Below, piece by piece: positions 1 to 8,105 of a DNA stretch of 64,000 bases; within the stretch, counting starts at the first letter, position 1; the number at the start of each line of letters is the position of its first letter. The DNA comes from Nocardia crassostreae (GTDB taxonomy: Bacteria; Actinomycetota; Actinomycetes; Mycobacteriales; Mycobacteriaceae): assembly GCF_001613405.1 (NCBI RefSeq), contig NZ_BDCH01000029.1:248001-312000 (forward strand), written 5' to 3'. The position numbers and the translations under genes are program-made. The notes under the pieces are model-generated. The model was not told the origin of the DNA. It ran no database searches and worked only from the letters and a program-made list of their open reading frames with translations.

Positions 1-1
1 G

Positions 2-751
2 AATCTGCCAGCGGACGAGGATCTGACGGCGATCTGGCGAAGTAAATCCGGCGAGCGATTCCAGAACTATCGTGCGGTTTTCACCGTCCTGGATGCGGAC
101 GCCGTGCCAAGGGTTTGGCTGAACGCAGTCCAGTCGGGTCAGTCCGCCCTCGCTGCTTTGGAATGCCCGAAGGTCTGGAGGGAGTGGGTGGAGGGCCGCG
201 CATATCATGCCCTCGTCGCACCCTCGACTCTCACTGTCAGGGAAAAGGATCAGCAACTCCCCGCCGATCCTGGTGGTGTGAAGATTCTTCAGGCGATTCG
301 CAGGCACTTCGAAGGCCGTGAGACCGACTTCGAGCACTGCGCCGTCGCGATCTGGAGGATGTTCGCGCCGTCGACCGGGCAATGCGAGGTCACACCTCCC
401 AGCGGAGACGGGGGCCGCGACGCCATCGGTGAATATCTCCTCGGTCCTGCTGGTGACCGGCTTGGCATAGCGTTCTCGCTGGAAGCGAAGTGCTATTCCC
501 AGGAGCATGGCGTGGGTGTCCGGGAAATGAGCCGATTGATATCGCGATTGCGCCACAGGCAGTTCGGCGTGTTCGTCACGTTGTCGTACTTCAACAAGCA
601 GGTCTATCAAGAGGTTCGGACAGACGCCCACCCCATCGTGATGGTGTGCGGCAGGGATGTTGTTGATGTCCTTCGCCAACGAGGCTACGGCGATGTCCCA
701 ACCGTGCAGTCTTGGCTGGACAACCAGTTCCCAGAGCTGGGCAGCCAGTAG
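2..751 (+). CDS. Mrr/AspBHI-like restriction endonuclease, 5' end outside the window
   Basis: The reading frame is open from base 2, so the gene begins before the window; the GTG at 104 is only the first internal start. The visible 249 residues end in a PD-(D/E)XK nuclease core of the Mrr type: GDGGRD near 404-421, then LEAKCY near 479-496, giving the D...ExK arrangement. The segment before it (WVEGRAYHAL) resembles the end of the AspBHI/MspJI N-terminal region, which reads modified cytosine. I infer, moderately, a modification-dependent nuclease. It stops with TAG and converges on the cytosine methyltransferase 55 bp away. If it does cut 5-methylcytosine DNA, its target context must differ from that of the methylase next door. 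Confidence 0.75.
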   Translation, partial: NLPADEDLTAIWRSKSGERFQNYRAVFTVLDADAVPRVWLNAVQSGQSALAALECPKVWREWVEGRAYHALVAPSTLTVREKDQQLPADPGGVKILQAIRRHFEGRETDFEHCAVAIWRMFAPSTGQCEVTPPSGDGGRDAIGEYLLGPAGDRLGIAFSLEAKCYSQEHGVGVREMSRLISRLRHRQFGVFVTLSYFNKQVYQEVRTDAHPIVMVCGRDVVDVLRQRGYGDVPTVQSWLDNQFPELGSQ

Positions 752-806
752 TCGAACAGATTACTTGCTACCCGAGCACCTGGTTGGTGGCATTCCTCGA
801 ACCGGG

Positions 807-2030
807 TCAGCTGCCTGACTCCCGGTCGCGTTCTTCCGATGCCTTCAGGACATCTGCAATCGACAGACCCACCGCCCGCGCTACGGGAGGCGGGAATGCA
901 TTGCCGACCTGCCGGTACTGTGCCGTTTTTCCGCCCGAAAAGTCCCACTCGGAGGGGAATCCCTGGATCATGGCGGCCTGCCGTACCGTGAGCATCGGCC
1001 CGTCTGGCCCGAACAGGTCGCGGTCCTCACTCTGCTTCTGGGCGCAAGTATCGATGTCATTGGCAACGCCCATGCCGGAAATTCCCAGTTGCTTCCACGC
1101 TGTTTTTGCGCGATTCGGGCCGAGGTCCGCACCACCGTGCTTCTTCGAGCCGCCCACAAGAGTTGGGGCAATACCTCCGCCACGGCCTTTGAGCTCAGCG
1201 TCACGTTCGCGCGCTTTCTGCAACCACCGGTCGAATGCAGCGTGCGATTGCTCGGCGTGCAAGCCTTCGAAATACCGCCCATACCGCTCGCGCATCGATG
1301 GCTCCAGGACCTCAGCGACGCTGACAGGATCCTCATGCGTAGCCGTGGGCCATTCATACTTGAGATCCGCGATTACGTCGTTTCGGAACGCTACGAGGAT
1401 CGCTCGAGGCCGGAGCTGTGGAACGCCGAAGTCGCTGGCTTCCAGAACATCCCATTTGCAGACCGTGTATCCGAGTCCAGGTTCCTCGGCGAACTGGCCA
1501 TCGTCACCGAAATACGTACCACCTTGAAGCTTTGCAACGATCCATTCCCGGTAGCCGGAGAACTTCGGATCCATGATCCCGCGCACATTTTCGATCATGA
1601 CCGCGCGCGGCTTCAAGACCTCGACCAGCTCCAGCATGCGCGGGAAGAGATCTCGTTTGTCGTGCTTACCCAGCTGTTTGCCCGCGTGGGAGAACGGGGG
1701 GCATGGCACGCCGCCAGCGAGGAGATCCAGCCCGCGCTTCTGCAGCAGCTCAGCACCCTTGCCCAGGTCACGAAAAGGGTCGAAATCTTTGACGTCGGCC
1801 GAGAGGATGTCGCAGTACTCCCGCTCCCACGCCCACAGTTTGTGATCCCTGATATTGAGCTCGAGTGTCTGGATCGCATGCTGGTCGATCTCGACCAGGG
1901 CTAAATGGCCGAAACCTGCCTGATGCAGGCCGACGGCTTGGCCGCCTGCGCCTGCGCAGATCTCGATCGAGGTGAACGGTGGCTCCACGTCACCAGCGCC
2001 GACGCTTTCGATGCCGCGAGTGTCGGTCAC
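807..2030 (-). CDS. DNA (cytosine-5-)-methyltransferase
   Basis: Transfers methyl from SAM to C5 of cytosine in a short target. All hallmark motifs are present: motif I EICAGAGG (about residues 23-30), the catalytic GGVPCPPFS with nucleophile Cys110, ENVRG near 147, QLRPR near 205, and the C-terminal RQVGNAFPPP. At 407 aa the length is normal for a type II C5 methylase. I chose the GTG at 2030 (VTDTRGIES); the frame stays open further upstream, but the residues there look non-coding and overlap vsr. It diverges from vsr and is 1.1 kb from a NaeI-family endonuclease, so GCCGGC is the likely target by context. It appears intact while its presumed partner endonuclease is broken. Confidence 0.92.
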   Translation of the reverse strand: MTDTRGIESVGAGDVEPPFTSIEICAGAGGQAVGLHQAGFGHLALVEIDQHAIQTLELNIRDHKLWAWEREYCDILSADVKDFDPFRDLGKGAELLQKRGLDLLAGGVPCPPFSHAGKQLGKHDKRDLFPRMLELVEVLKPRAVMIENVRGIMDPKFSGYREWIVAKLQGGTYFGDDGQFAEEPGLGYTVCKWDVLEASDFGVPQLRPRAILVAFRNDVIADLKYEWPTATHEDPVSVAEVLEPSMRERYGRYFEGLHAEQSHAAFDRWLQKARERDAELKGRGGGIAPTLVGGSKKHGGADLGPNRAKTAWKQLGISGMGVANDIDTCAQKQSEDRDLFGPDGPMLTVRQAAMIQGFPSEWDFSGGKTAQYRQVGNAFPPPVARAVGLSIADVLKASEERDRESGS

Positions 2031-2125
2031 ACTGATGCCTTTCGATGACGGGGCCGGGGTCGAGTGGTCGTGTGTGCGGGGGTATCTTTCCGCACGACAT
2101 CCATCTGCCTCGAACTGGGACAGCT

Positions 2126-2614
2126 GTGACTGAGAGCCGATCTGAAGAGGCCTGGAGAAGGGCCCACGAGCGGGGGCTTTACCCCGCTCCACTCAACGAG
2201 GGCCGCTCCCGGAACATGCGGGCCAACCGTCGGACCGGAACGAAGCCGGAAGTTGCCTTGCGAACCGCGCTGCATCGGCTGGGCTATCGATATCGCAAGG
2301 ATTTCAAGCTCGACCTCGGATCGATGAGAGTCCGGCCGGACATCGTTTTCACGGCCCGGAAGGTAGCGGTCTTCGTGGATGGCTGCTTCTGGCATGTTTG
2401 CCCGGAACACGGCAGGCAACCGACAACCAACGAATGGTATTGGGCGCCAAAGCTCCGGCGGAACATCGCGCGTGACGATGCAGCGAATACCGCTCTGGCA
2501 GAGGCTGGTTGGACGGTAATCCGCCTGTGGGAGCACGAGACGCTGGAGCATGCCGTGACTGCGGTCACCAGTGTCTTGACGGGCGGATCCGAACATGTGA
2601 GCGATCATATGTGA
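2126..2614 (+). CDS. vsr: very short patch repair endonuclease (Vsr)
   Basis: Nicks next to T:G mismatches that arise when 5-methylcytosine deaminates, so it normally accompanies a C5 methylase, as here. The family pattern is clear: RSRNMRANRRTGTKPE at the start of the domain, RPDIVF with the catalytic Asp, FVDGCFWHVCPEHG with the His/Cys zinc and metal residues, and the C-terminal AGWTVIRLWEHE. The GTG at 2126 gives 162 aa, close to the usual 140-160; the ATG-like start at 2045 would add about 27 residues unlike the family. It faces away from the methylase across a roughly 95-bp promoter region. It appears intact. Confidence 0.9.
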   Translation: MTESRSEEAWRRAHERGLYPAPLNEGRSRNMRANRRTGTKPEVALRTALHRLGYRYRKDFKLDLGSMRVRPDIVFTARKVAVFVDGCFWHVCPEHGRQPTTNEWYWAPKLRRNIARDDAANTALAEAGWTVIRLWEHETLEHAVTAVTSVLTGGSEHVSDHM

Positions 2615-2650
2615 TCACTGGGACAGCGGATCGTGAGACGCCAGCGACAC

Positions 2651-3184
2651 GCTAGGTTTGCTGCCACGGGCGCGTCAAAGCCACGTTGATTGCTGGCTCG
2701 CCGAGGGCAACTGGAGAAGCTTCTCGGGGGTTACGGTCCGGCTGTGGTTTACGGGGGCTCCCTCGATCGTGAGGAACAGCTGCGTCGTTTCCGCCAGGAC
2801 CCGGACTGTCAGGTATTTATTTTCCAACCCGGCCATTCTGGGAGAGGGCCTAAGCCTCCACCAGTCTGCCACGATGCGGTCTACGTCGACCGTGACTTCA
2901 TGGCAGGGCGTTTTCTGCAGAGTTTGGATCGCATTCACCGTCTTAGCTTGGCTCCCGGCACAGAGAACAGAGTGACAATTCTTGCTACACGCAAGACTGT
3001 CGACGAAGTTGTACGCGTGTGGCTGGAGGAGAAGCTAGAGTTCATGGGCCGCATTCTCGATGACCCTGCTGTTCAGCAGCTCGCCGATCTGCAGGAAGAG
3101 CCAGCGGCTGGTGCTGGGATGGATGCTGCGGGCGTTCGTGCGTTATTGCGGCATCTCGATGCGTCGGCCAGCAGCGAGTCCTGA
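2651..3184 (+). pseudogene. C-terminal remnant of a SNF2/DEAD-type helicase with two frameshifts
   Basis: Only the end of a helicase C-terminal (RecA2) domain is left. From 2690 the frame reads YGGSLDREEQLRRFRQDPDCQVFI. The next residues, SNPAILGEGLSLHQ, are in the +1 frame, and VCHDAVYVDRDF...QSLDRIHRL returns to the first frame. An extra base in the T run near 2820-2824 and a missing G near 2868 explain both shifts. Helicase motif V (GEGLSLH) and motif VI (QSLDRIHRL) are therefore recognisable, but the ATP-binding half is absent: a stop lies just before 2690. The 3' end overlaps naeI on the other strand. Probably a relic of a helicase linked to this restriction locus. Confidence 0.75.
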
Positions 3185-4244
3185 CTCGGGTGGCATTCCG
3201 GGTGAGCTGACACCGCCTTGCGGATCAGGAAGTTTGGGAGCCGGCCTGTCCGCAGCTTCGCCAGGCTTGGCCACAACCCAGTCCTCTCCTCGGATCTCTG
3301 CGCGCGGGCGGTCACCGTGTTCCGGTCTGGCGCGTGCAACCCGATGGGCTACAAATTCGTCATCTTGCGGAACCGGGCCACCCAGATCACGAGAAATAGC
3401 CTGGTGCGCAGGATAGTCGCCCAGGATGATGATGCCTTCTTCCCTGAGCTTCGGCCGGGCGCGTCCACGGTCACCTTCCCTGACACGGGCCATGTAGTCC
3501 ACTTGCTGTGCGACAGTCCGGACCACTCCGCGTCCGATGCGGCGGCCGTGTACGCGTCTGAACAACTCGATAACGCGTGCTTGCCCTTTGCGGGTTCCTT
3601 TGATCAGGATCTGCTCTCGAGTCACATCATCAAGATGCAGGAGGACGTTTTCGGGGAGTTGGCAGTCACGCCACAGCCAGAGGATCTTGCCGCGGCCAGC
3701 AGCGCTGATTGTCGCTTTGGAGTCACGGTTCTTGCCTGTGCCGAGTATGCCCGACTCGATGCGCACAAGGCCGGCGCTCCACTTGCTCGTATAGTCGGTC
3801 GTCAGCCCATACCAGCAGGCATAGATGGCCGACAGCTTCCGGCGGAATCATCCATCCGCCGAACTTCTGGGAGTACTTGCAATCAACCTTGAACCCGGCG
3901 ATCGAGTAATCCATGAACTGGCCGTCGCCGAACTGGAACTCTCGCTGGATATTGATCTCGACCAGCGTTCCGGCGTGCGTTTTCTCCGTCTTTATGAGGG
4001 TGTTCCAGTCGTATCTGCCGGTCACCTCCCCGTTGAGGAGCTGGTCGATGGTATCGCGCAGGACTTTTGCGGTTCTCAGCCCGGTCGGATCAAGACGCAA
4101 GAGTTCCGCTGCGACCTGATCGAGTCCGGGATCAGTATTTGCCAAGGCATCAGAGCCTGCGCTGCCAGAGCCGAGCGCTTCAAGCTCCTGGCGTTCAAGA
4201 GTTTCCTTGTAAGCATCGACCTCGTCCAGATGCTGAAACAGCAT
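3143..4244 (-). pseudogene. NaeI-family type II restriction endonuclease, frameshifted
   Basis: NaeI cuts GCCGGC and needs a second site as effector. The first part (start ATG about 4244) carries the endonuclease domain: TEKTHAGTLVEIN, REFQFGDG and AGFKVDCKYS match the NaeI active-site region (Glu, Asp, Asp-Cys-Lys). GGWMIPPEAVGHLCLLVWAD follows. The frame then breaks near 3770-3790. The remainder continues in another frame as SKWSAGLVRIESGILGTG, LPENVLLHL, GQARVIELFRRVHGR and LREEGIIILGD, the Topo domain of NaeI. One extra base accounts for the shift. As written the protein stops about 12 residues after the break and loses the whole Topo domain. A sequencing error is possible. Confidence 0.85.
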
Positions 4245-4378
4245 CCCGCGAAACTCTCCCTCAGCCCGTGGTTCCACAGATGGAGTGTGGCAGGTTTTCC
4301 CCGCGTCTATGTTGATCTTCGTCGAAGTTGTCCCACAGGTGTTGCGTGACGACTCGGGCTTGGCGGCATGATTGGCCC

Positions 4379-4888
4379 ATGACATCTGGATTGTTCGTAC
4401 GGCAGGCCATGCTGGAGGACGAGAAGTTCTTGTGGGCAATGCTTTTCGAGGCGGCGCATGCTGGGGAGGAAGGGATGGTGTCGCCGGAGGAGTTGAAGGC
4501 GGTGCCGGAGTTGGCTTGTTATGTGGAGGGGTGGGGCCGGGAAGGGGACTTCGGGGTGGTTGGGGGTGTGGGCGGGGTTGTACAGGGGGCGGCTTGGGTT
4601 CGGCGGTTTTCGCATGGGAGGCCGGCGTATGGGTATGTGGATGATGAGACGCCTGAGTTGGCGATCGGAGTGATGCCGGGGATGCGGGGGGCGGGGGTGG
4701 GGACCGCGTTGCTCGGGGAGCTGTTGGATCGGGCGCGGATGAGGGTTCCGGGGGTGAGTTTGAGTGTGCGGATTACTAATCCGGCGTTGCGGCTTTATGA
4801 GCGGATGGGGTTTGTGGAGGTTCCTGGGACCGAGGTGGTCGATCGGTCTGGGGGGAATAGCGTCACCATGGTGTTGCGGTTCAGTTGA
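4379..4888 (+). CDS. GNAT-family N-acetyltransferase
   Basis: Predicted to move acetyl from acetyl-CoA to an amine; the substrate is unknown. The acetyl-CoA loop is visible as VMPGMRGAGVGTALL, followed by the β5/α4 region NPALRLYERMGF, both standard for GNAT enzymes. At 169 aa it is typical of a single domain. I chose the ATG at 4379 (MTSGLFVRQA), because upstream residues do not fit the family. Codon use is strikingly G-ending (GGG, GTG, TTG), unlike the C-ending genes nearby. It converges on the metallo-hydrolase gene with an 8-bp gap. Confidence 0.85.
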   Translation: MTSGLFVRQAMLEDEKFLWAMLFEAAHAGEEGMVSPEELKAVPELACYVEGWGREGDFGVVGGVGGVVQGAAWVRRFSHGRPAYGYVDDETPELAIGVMPGMRGAGVGTALLGELLDRARMRVPGVSLSVRITNPALRLYERMGFVEVPGTEVVDRSGGNSVTMVLRFS

Positions 4889-4895
4889 GTACGGG

Positions 4896-5957
4896 TCAGG
4901 GAGTGGTGGGGAACGTCAGGCGGCCGGAGGACAAGTAGTCGGTGGGGTCGAGGAGCATGCGGAGGTCGGGGCGGTTGGCTTCTGGGATGCGGGCTAGTTC
5001 CTCGTGGAGTGGGGTTTGGAAGGCCTTGCCTCGGGCGGTGAGGAGGGGGAGCCAGTTGTCGTGGTGGTTGGGGATGAAGAACTTTGGGCGGAGGGCTTCT
5101 ATGTAGGTGCGGGGGTCTCGGAGGCCGTTGGTGAATTGGTTGAAGCCTTGGATGGCACCTATGTGGACGTTGGATGGGGGGAGGGTGCGGAGGAGGTCGA
5201 GGACGTTGGGGGCCTTGTCTAGGAGGGGGCCGCTGGAGTCGTGCCAGGTGAGGGTGAAGGTTTCTGTGCGGAATTGGTAGAGGAGGACGCCGCCTTCGGA
5301 GGCGGGGAGGCTGCGGGCCAGGTGGGTGGCGTCGGTGAGGGTTGGTGGGTGGGTGCGGATGTCGCAGGGGCAGGGGGTGAGCCGGACGGGCGACGATGCG
5401 CTGGGAGATTCGTCGCGGGGAGTGCGGGCGGAGTGGAGGTGGCGGATCGCGGTCACGGATAGGCCGGGGGCCAGCGTGAAGTCGTAGCGGTCGCCGGGGA
5501 GGTTGGAGCTGGAACCTAGTTCTACGCAGGTGAATTCGGGAGACTTGACTTGGTTGCGGATGGTGGCGCAGTGGTCGGCGGTGCCGTGGATCACTGCGCC
5601 AGAGGCTTGGGCTATGGGGCCTGCGTCGGCGGCGTGGTCGAAGTGGGCGTGGCCTATGAAGATGGCGGTGGGGCGGAGGGCGGCTACTTCGGTGGGGGTG
5701 GTGGGGACGTAGCCGGAGGTGAGGCCGCGGGGGATCCAGGCGTCGAGGAGGAAGACGGTGCCGGACATGGCTATTGCGAAGCTGGAGCAGCCGAACCAGG
5801 AGATGAGGACCTGGTCGTCGCGGACGGCGCCGGTGGCAGGGTCTACGGCCGAATCGCCGAAGAAGTGGCGGCGGGCGGCGATGGTGTCCGCGAGGGTGGG
5901 TTGGGGCAGGGGAGGTGTGGCGAAGCGGGTGGTGAGGATGCGAGGGATGCTTGCCAT
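4896..5957 (-). CDS. metallo-beta-lactamase-fold metal-dependent hydrolase
   Basis: A 353-aa protein with the metal-binding signature GHAHFDHAAD (HxHxDH) about one third in, the strand ISWFGCSSFAI before it, and FIPNHHDNW near the end supplying a late His/Asp. This matches the UlaG/NAPE-PLD-like branch of the metallo-beta-lactamase fold. The substrate cannot be told from sequence. A GGAAGGGG ribosome site ends six bases before the ATG at 5957, so I prefer it to the ATG at 5990. No signal peptide is evident. The gene ends 8 bp from the convergent GNAT gene. Confidence 0.85.
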   Translation of the reverse strand: MASIPRILTTRFATPPLPQPTLADTIAARRHFFGDSAVDPATGAVRDDQVLISWFGCSSFAIAMSGTVFLLDAWIPRGLTSGYVPTTPTEVAALRPTAIFIGHAHFDHAADAGPIAQASGAVIHGTADHCATIRNQVKSPEFTCVELGSSSNLPGDRYDFTLAPGLSVTAIRHLHSARTPRDESPSASSPVRLTPCPCDIRTHPPTLTDATHLARSLPASEGGVLLYQFRTETFTLTWHDSSGPLLDKAPNVLDLLRTLPPSNVHIGAIQGFNQFTNGLRDPRTYIEALRPKFFIPNHHDNWLPLLTARGKAFQTPLHEELARIPEANRPDLRMLLDPTDYLSSGRLTFPTTP

Positions 5958-6029
5958 CGGGCCCCTTCCGTTGTTGTGGGTGGGCGCCACCCGGCCCGAT
6001 CCGCATTCTGCACGGACCGGGCGAGGGTG

Positions 6030-7121
6030 TCACGCAACTCGGGTGGAGCGGGCGCCGATCCAGGTCACCAGGCGTTCGAGGGGGCCGCGGCCGAAGGCCA
6101 GGACCCAGAGGGTGGCGGCGGCGAGGGTGACTATCACGAAGATGGCCAGGGGGGTGTTGTCGGTCATGTCCGCGTCGCGGAGGAAACGGACGGCGATGAT
6201 GTGGGCGGCGTAGGCGGTGAGGGGGATGGAGCCTACGGCCGCCATCGGGAACAGCAGGGGGCGAATGCGTGTCGCGATGAACAGGAGGACGCCGAGGACG
6301 GTCAGGGCGAAGCCGAGGGAGCCCGCGATCTCGAAGGTGGTGCCGGAATGCGGTTCGGCGGTGCGCAATTGGGCCCAGTCGGAGGCTTCCGGGGAGACGG
6401 AACGGCCGAGCATCCACGCGCTGCCGTAGCCGAGGACCATGAGGGGGATCCCGGCGGCGACCAGCCGGATCCGGAGCAGTGACGAGCTCAGATCGGATCG
6501 TCCGATGGCAAGTCCGGTGAGCGCGAACGTGATCCACACCAGACCGGGATAGGTGCCGAGCACGGCGAGATCGGTTACCTTTGCGCCGGAACAGATTTCG
6601 GCGGTCGGCGGGAAGGTTTCGGGCAGGATGTGCGACAACCACACGGTCAGCGGCGGCGCCACGAGCGCCCAACCCGCCGCGAGGACGAGCAGACGGCGCG
6701 GAGTCCACGTCAGAAAGGGAATGCGCAGCGCGAACAGCAGAGCGTAGGTCTGCAGGATTACCGCGATATCGGTGCCCAGCGCGGTCAGCAGCCCGCCCAA
6801 GGCGAACAAGACGATGGCGCGCACCAGGATTCGCAGTCGGGCCGTCACCAGCTGCGTACCGGCGGGCGGCCGCTGCTTGCCGCTGAGCAGGGCGATGGAC
6901 ACCCCGGCCAGGGTTGCGAAGAGGATCGAGGAGCGGCCGTGCGCGATCGACAGCCAGCTGCCGGGCTCGTTCCACGCCAGGGGCTGCGTGAGGCCGATAT
7001 GGGCGACGATCATGCCCAGCACCGCCAGCCCGCGGGCGGCGTCGATGGCCATGATGCGCGAACTCGACGGCACTGTAACCGCTGCGGGCGCGGCGGCAAC
7101 GGTTGTGGTCATACCGGGCAT
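6030..7121 (-). CDS. multi-pass membrane protein, HGSNAT/DUF418-like acyltransferase
   Basis: The start RIMAIDAARGLAVLGMIVAH is the family signature (D-x-x-R-G in the first membrane helix), and about nine to ten hydrophobic segments follow across 363 residues. Such proteins are annotated as heparan-alpha-glucosaminide N-acetyltransferase-like or DUF418 proteins and probably transfer acyl groups across the membrane. The acceptor is unknown. The start may be the ATG at 7121 or the one three codons later (MTTTVAAAP). It lies upstream of the metallo-hydrolase on the same strand, 72 bp away, and could be co-transcribed. Confidence 0.8.
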   Translation of the reverse strand: MPGMTTTVAAAPAAVTVPSSSRIMAIDAARGLAVLGMIVAHIGLTQPLAWNEPGSWLSIAHGRSSILFATLAGVSIALLSGKQRPPAGTQLVTARLRILVRAIVLFALGGLLTALGTDIAVILQTYALLFALRIPFLTWTPRRLLVLAAGWALVAPPLTVWLSHILPETFPPTAEICSGAKVTDLAVLGTYPGLVWITFALTGLAIGRSDLSSSLLRIRLVAAGIPLMVLGYGSAWMLGRSVSPEASDWAQLRTAEPHSGTTFEIAGSLGFALTVLGVLLFIATRIRPLLFPMAAVGSIPLTAYAAHIIAVRFLRDADMTDNTPLAIFVIVTLAAATLWVLAFGRGPLERLVTWIGARSTRVA

Positions 7122-7166
7122 GGTGCCGGGACGACCATTAGGAAGTCATGAGGTTTTTCGTCGCCC

Positions 7167-7817
7167 TCAGCCCGCGCTACGCGTGAACGTCACGTGCGTG
7201 ACCGCCGTGGATGCCGCCACGCGGCTGCATTCGTAGCCGGGCAGGGCGCCGAGATCGTCGTACAGGCGGGCCCCGGAACCCAGCAGAATGGGGACGACCG
7301 CCAGATGCAGGGAATCGACCAGCCCGGCGCGGAGGAATTCGCGGACGGTGGCCGCACCGCCGCCCAATCGGACGTCTTGACCCCCGGCCGCTTCGAAGGC
7401 GCTCTTCAATACGGTGTCAGGCGTGTCATCCACGAAGTGGAAAACCGTTCCACCCTCCATTTCCACCGACGGGCGCGGGTAGTGGCTGAGCACGAAGACA
7501 TCGTGGTGATACGGTGGATTCGGCCCCCACCAACCGGTCCACGAGTTGTCCGGCCATTCGCCACGAATCGGCCCGAACATATTGCGCCCCATGATTGTCG
7601 CGCCGATATTCACATCACCCGCGACGGCGTATTCCTCGTCGAGGGTCTGGATGCCCGTGGTGGGCTCGCCCTGCATATAGCGGCCGTAGTCGGTGTCGAA
7701 GAGCCACGTGTGCAAGTCCTCGCCACCGATGCCGAGGGGATGCTCGGGCCCCTGACTCGGCCCGGCGACATAGCCGTCCAGGGAGATGGAAAGGTTGTGT
7801 ACGCGCAGCTTGGGCAT
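7167..7817 (-). CDS. dihydrofolate reductase-like (RibD C-terminal domain) protein
   Basis: The 216-aa sequence opens LRVHNLSISLDGYVAG and contains IGATIMGRNMFG, VFVLSHYPRP and DVRLGGGAATVREFL, ending with LHLAVVPILLGSGARL. This is the standard pattern of the RibD_C/DHFR-like family, which binds NADPH and reduces pterin- or pyrimidine-like substrates. Its actual substrate is unknown. The ATG at 7817 matches the family start; the frame extends to 7964 with non-family residues. It is transcribed away from the GHKL gene. Confidence 0.88.
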   Translation of the reverse strand: MPKLRVHNLSISLDGYVAGPSQGPEHPLGIGGEDLHTWLFDTDYGRYMQGEPTTGIQTLDEEYAVAGDVNIGATIMGRNMFGPIRGEWPDNSWTGWWGPNPPYHHDVFVLSHYPRPSVEMEGGTVFHFVDDTPDTVLKSAFEAAGGQDVRLGGGAATVREFLRAGLVDSLHLAVVPILLGSGARLYDDLGALPGYECSRVAASTAVTHVTFTRSAG

Positions 7818-8105
7818 GGTGAACCTCGCATGTGGGTGCCGTTGTCCGTCGGTGATAGGACGCCGCGGGATGCGAGAAGTAATCGGTCCCGCCGGGGTCG
7901 CACCGAGCCCTTCCGAAGGGCTCCCGACGTCGGAATGCGGTAACCGAGACCTTGCCGTTGCCATGGGCTACCGGTTGGTGAATGCCGGAACCACACTGTG
8001 ACGAACCGGTTGGTAAATGTTCAGCCCCTTGTTAACCGGGTCGCGTTCTATCGAATTCAGTGGTAGCTGAACGAAGGCTACCGGTAGGGCAATTGGGGGC
8101 TCACC

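Noticed and set aside
3723..3800. Programmed frameshifting in the NaeI-family gene
   Set aside because: No slippery heptamer or downstream structure is evident, and family members are single-frame.
1..4300. Prophage or integrative element carrying the restriction genes
   Set aside because: No integrase, structural gene, attachment-site repeat or tRNA junction is visible in the window.
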